64,000 nucleotides of DNA, from NCBI RefSeq assembly GCF_016612505.1, contig NZ_JAENRR010000023.1:1-64000 (forward strand). Direction: 5' to 3'. This stretch comes from Carboxylicivirga marina (GTDB lineage Bacteria; Bacteroidota; Bacteroidia; Bacteroidales; Marinilabiliaceae). Of the stretch, positions 61,285-64,000 are shown one piece after another. The notes below the pieces were generated by a model. It made no database searches and was not told the DNA's origin. It worked only from the letters and a program-made list of their open reading frames with translations. A program made the position numbers and the translations under genes. Each line of letters starts with the position of its first letter. The stretch's first letter is position 1.

Positions 61285-61788
61285 TTAGTCAATGGCTAAT
61301 TCAATCATCTTTTGTAGTTTCTTTCTGCCAAAGAAAATGCGGCTTTTTACTGTACCAATCGGCATTTCTAACTGCTCAGCAATTTCTTTGTATTTATAGC
61401 CTTCCATATGCATGGTTAATGGCTGTTTAAATTCACCTTCAAGCTTACCCATTTGTGTTCTTATTTCACCAGTGTAGTGAATCACATCAGGTGTGTCAAC
61501 CGTGTAATACTTATTAGAGAGGTAATTAACTTCATCTACCAACATTGGTGCCTGACGCATTTTGTACTTTCTGCGATAATTGTTAATAAACGAATTGCGC
61601 ATAATCGTGTGCATCCATGCCGAGAAGTTGGTGTTCATCACAAATTTTTCGCGTGATGATAAGGCTCTGAAATTTGTTTCTTGTACTAAATCGTGGGCAT
61701 CTTCTTCGTTAGCCGTTAATGTAAGAGCATAGCTAAACATTTTCTGTTGAAGCCCCAATAATCGATGGTTAAATTGTTCTGCGGTCAT
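61285..61788 (-). CDS. ECF-type RNA polymerase sigma factor
   Basis: A 167-aa extracytoplasmic-function sigma factor. Region 2 is visible as QQKMFSYALTLTANEEDAHDLVQETNFRALSSREKF and FSAWMHTIMRNSFINNYRR; region 4 as LTMHMEGYKYKEIAEQLEMPIGTVKSRIFFGRKKLQKMI. I start at the ATG 61788 (MTAEQFNHRL); 61851 is earlier. No anti-sigma gene is adjacent, as in Bacteroidota ECF groups lacking a partner. Regulon unknown. Confidence 0.88.
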   Translation of the reverse strand: MTAEQFNHRLLGLQQKMFSYALTLTANEEDAHDLVQETNFRALSSREKFVMNTNFSAWMHTIMRNSFINNYRRKYKMRQAPMLVDEVNYLSNKYYTVDTPDVIHYTGEIRTQMGKLEGEFKQPLTMHMEGYKYKEIAEQLEMPIGTVKSRIFFGRKKLQKMIELAID

Positions 61789-61851
61789 CTTTTTGGGTTT
61801 TTGTTTAACAATTCTGATTTCTTTCGACACAATTATTCGGGTGTTCAACAA

Positions 61852-62250
61852 TTGTATTTTTAAAAATCAGATATAATTTAGTTAATATTGTTCTTTAATG
61901 CAACTGATTCTCTGTATTTCAATATTAAAAGGCAAAGAGGTAATTAAATACTCAAATACAAAGTAAAGATGAACAAAATCGTTTTAACTTCCAAATTTGT
62001 TTAATGAATTTCGAGGTCAATTAATCACATTTAACCATTTAGTAAGGATTAATTTGAATATTTAACTCATTAATAATCAGTTTTAAATGATTGTTAAGTG
62101 AAAAATTTAATTTTTTTTCACATTTATTGAAAAGAATTAAATGACTTAATCGGTTGTATTTATTGTTTGGTAAAAGCGACATTTATCGTGTTTTGTTCTA
62201 CTAAAAGTGAGTATTTTGCTCTTGCAATAGAGAAGTTGATTAGAAGAAGA
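61852..62250. other. AT-rich intergenic stretch
   Basis: 399 bp between divergent genes, very AT-rich with several A/T tracts. I saw no confident promoter or RNA gene. An in-frame upstream extension of the DUF4492 gene (from 62167) is not convincing. Confidence 0.5.
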
Positions 62251-62463
62251 ATGAAAGTTTTTAAAAAGATTTATGAGTTTTATTTAGAGGGATTTAAAAG
62301 TCTTTCACCTTGGGCGCGTACTTTATGGGTAATTATCTTAGTGAAGCTGTTCATTATGTTTGCCATCTTAAGATTGTTCTTTTTTAGGGATACACTTAAA
62401 AACAGGTACGATACTGATGAAGAGCGCGCCAATCATGTCATCGAAGAATTAATTAGTCAGTAA
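62251..62463 (+). CDS. DUF4492 protein
   Basis: A 70-aa protein with one membrane helix (LWVIILVKLFIMFAILRLFFF) between an N-terminal KVFKKIYEFYLEGFKSLSPWARTL and an acidic tail (DTDEERANHVIEEL). This pattern is DUF4492, which in Bacteroidota and Campylobacterota stands directly before cytochrome bd genes, as here. It may be a small subunit or assembly factor of the oxidase. I use the ATG at 62251. The cydA gene begins 16 bp downstream. Confidence 0.85.
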   Translation: MKVFKKIYEFYLEGFKSLSPWARTLWVIILVKLFIMFAILRLFFFRDTLKNRYDTDEERANHVIEELISQ

Positions 62464-62479
62464 TCACATATATTAAGAA

Positions 62480-64000
62480 ATGTTAGAGAACATTGATTTG
62501 TCGCTCGTCAATTGGTCGAGGGCTCAATTTGCACTCACAGCCATGTTCCATTGGTTGTTTGTTCCACTTACTTTGGGACTCAGTTTTATAATCGCCTTTA
62601 TGGAGACGATGTATGTTAAAACCGGAGATCAGGAATGGAAGCGGATCACAAAATTCTGGATGAAACTCTTTGGGATTAACTTTGCCATTGGTGTTGCTAC
62701 CGGCATTATTCTGGAATTCGAATTTGGTACCAACTGGTCAAATTACTCCTGGTTTGTTGGTGATATTTTTGGGGCACCTTTAGCTATTGAAGGTATAATG
62801 GCCTTCTTTATGGAAAGTACCTTTATAGCTGTTATGTTTTTTGGGTGGGATAAAGTGAGTAAGAGGTTTCACCTGACTGCTACATGGCTAACAGCTGCCG
62901 GTGCTAATCTATCAGCATTATGGATACTTGTAGCAAATGCCTGGATGCAAAATCCGGTAGGTATGAGGTTTAATCCGGAAACAGCCCGTAATGAGATGGA
63001 AAGTTTTTGGGATGTTTTCTTATCACCTAGTGCTGTTACAAAATTTTTGCACACGACAACATCGGGCTACGTGCTAGCCGCTGTTTTTGTCGTTGGAATA
63101 AGTAGTTGGTTTTTATTAAAGAAGAGACATGTTTTGTTTGCAAAACGAAGCATTGTTATTGCTGCAATTTTTGGTTTTGTTTCTTCGGTGATGCTAGTGG
63201 CATCTGGTGATGGGTCTGCTCGTGATGTTGCGAAAACACAGCCGATGAAATTTGCGGCCATGGAATCTCTTTATGAAGGACAAACACAGGCACCCCTTAT
63301 TGCAATCGGTTTATTTGGTAAAGAGCATGATGATCCTATGCATCGTGGTTCTGATCAGGAGTTCTTAATGAAAATTGAGATTCCTAACATGTTATCATAT
63401 CTGGCTTTTCTTAAAGTAGATGCTTTTGTACCAGGTATTAAAGATTTGGTACTTGGTAATGAAGAATACAATATCATGTCATATAAAGAGAAGATATTGC
63501 GTGGCTATGAAGCACAACAAACGCTCAGAGCCTTTAAAGATGCAAAAGGGCATGACGATGCTGAGCACGCACGACTAAAGGCAAAATTCGATGATAAAGA
63601 ATGGCTTGATAATTATTTCCGATATTTTGGCTATGGAAATTATTATGATCCTAATCCAGAGCAACTTGAACTAAATGCGTTTAAAATAGTACCACCTATC
63701 TCCTTATCATTCTATGCATTCCACATAATGGTAATTTTGGGCGGACACTTTATGTTGTTGTTTATGGTGGTGCTTTGGTTGATTTATCGTAAAAAACTGG
63801 AATCAAACAAAGTAGTGCTTTATACGGCATTGTGGACCATTCCTCTTGCATACATAGCCAGTCAGGCAGGTTGGATTGTTGCTGAAGTAGGTCGTCAACC
63901 TTGGGTTATTCAGGACCTAATGCCTACTATGACTGCAGTTTCGAAGATAGACACTAGTTCAGTAATGATAACGTTCTGGTTGTTTACAATCACATTTGTA
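62480..64000 (+). CDS. cydA: Cytochrome bd oxidase subunit I (truncated at window edge)
   Basis: Quinol-oxidising, oxygen-reducing terminal oxidase subunit in the inner membrane. The open frame of at least 507 codons continues past position 64000. The heme ligand His24 is in FALTAMFHWLFVPLTLG, the family segments EFGTNWSNYSWFVGDIFGAPLAIEG and LWILVANAWMQNPVG are present, and EVGRQPWVIQDLMPT lies close to the end. The stretch around residues 290-370 is a long soluble loop (Q-loop region). A high-affinity oxidase of this type suits low-oxygen habitats. cydB is expected next. Confidence 0.93.
   Translation, partial: MLENIDLSLVNWSRAQFALTAMFHWLFVPLTLGLSFIIAFMETMYVKTGDQEWKRITKFWMKLFGINFAIGVATGIILEFEFGTNWSNYSWFVGDIFGAPLAIEGIMAFFMESTFIAVMFFGWDKVSKRFHLTATWLTAAGANLSALWILVANAWMQNPVGMRFNPETARNEMESFWDVFLSPSAVTKFLHTTTSGYVLAAVFVVGISSWFLLKKRHVLFAKRSIVIAAIFGFVSSVMLVASGDGSARDVAKTQPMKFAAMESLYEGQTQAPLIAIGLFGKEHDDPMHRGSDQEFLMKIEIPNMLSYLAFLKVDAFVPGIKDLVLGNEEYNIMSYKEKILRGYEAQQTLRAFKDAKGHDDAEHARLKAKFDDKEWLDNYFRYFGYGNYYDPNPEQLELNAFKIVPPISLSFYAFHIMVILGGHFMLLFMVVLWLIYRKKLESNKVVLYTALWTIPLAYIASQAGWIVAEVGRQPWVIQDLMPTMTAVSKIDTSSVMITFWLFTITFV

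Overview
The window reads as an ordinary chromosomal stretch of a Bacteroidota bacterium, most likely class Bacteroidia. The order (Marinilabiliales-like) is a guess. The grounds are a low-GC sequence, promoters of the TTG-N19-21-TAnnTTTG type, few Shine-Dalgarno sites, a type IX secretion PorG-like protein, the nadK-porG-uppS-bamA-ompH-murI block, a gamma-alpha fused 2-oxoacid:ferredoxin oxidoreductase, and DUF4492 in front of cydA. I saw no tRNA, rRNA, CRISPR array, prophage or transposase gene.

Layout. 0.07-6.8 kb: ABC ATPase, small membrane proteins, a winged-helix regulator with creD, a CHAD protein, a secreted protein with a kinase-like motif pattern, and an SDR protein. 6.8-8.5 kb: a SAM-I riboswitch in front of an aspartokinase. 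8.6-18.3 kb: a nitrogen block, with porin, glnK and amtB on the minus strand and gltB and gltD on the plus strand. The 0.6-kb divergent region between them carries three equally spaced palindromes. 18.3-23.9 kb: accessory region with lipoproteins, an esterase, structured repeats and a MITE-like element. 23.9-37.8 kb: housekeeping genes (udk, exonuclease, pdxJ, nadK, porG, uppS, bamA, three ompH copies, murI). 38.1-44.3 kb: korAB, then a TetR gene divergent from a SulP transporter and a beta carbonic anhydrase. 44.4-51.3 kb: a complete trpEGDCFBA operon preceded by what looks like a classical ribosome-mediated attenuator, with a 20-residue leader peptide containing tandem Trp codons, an antiterminator and a terminator. 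51.3-56.9 kb: purU, a thioredoxin-like protein, then hisH-hisA-hisF-hisIE. 57-64 kb: MATE exporter, zinc peptidase lipoprotein, ECF sigma factor, DUF4492 protein and a truncated cydA.

The most unusual structure is a pair of four-helix-bundle (23S rRNA intervening-sequence-protein family) genes in the his cluster. Each is enclosed by inverted arrays of 7-bp tandem repeats (AGTCCGR for one, AGAGGCT-like for the other) that start at the stop codon of the upstream gene. A related array without a gene lies between trpG and trpD. In one cassette the right array has become coding sequence and supplies the start codon and about 19 N-terminal residues of HisH. This looks like a family of small mobile cassettes that enter operon junctions.

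The genes form several working units: nitrogen assimilation (ammonium import, PII sensor, GOGAT), bicarbonate/CO2 handling (SulP plus carbonic anhydrase), tryptophan and partial histidine synthesis, and outer membrane biogenesis (BamA with periplasmic chaperones).
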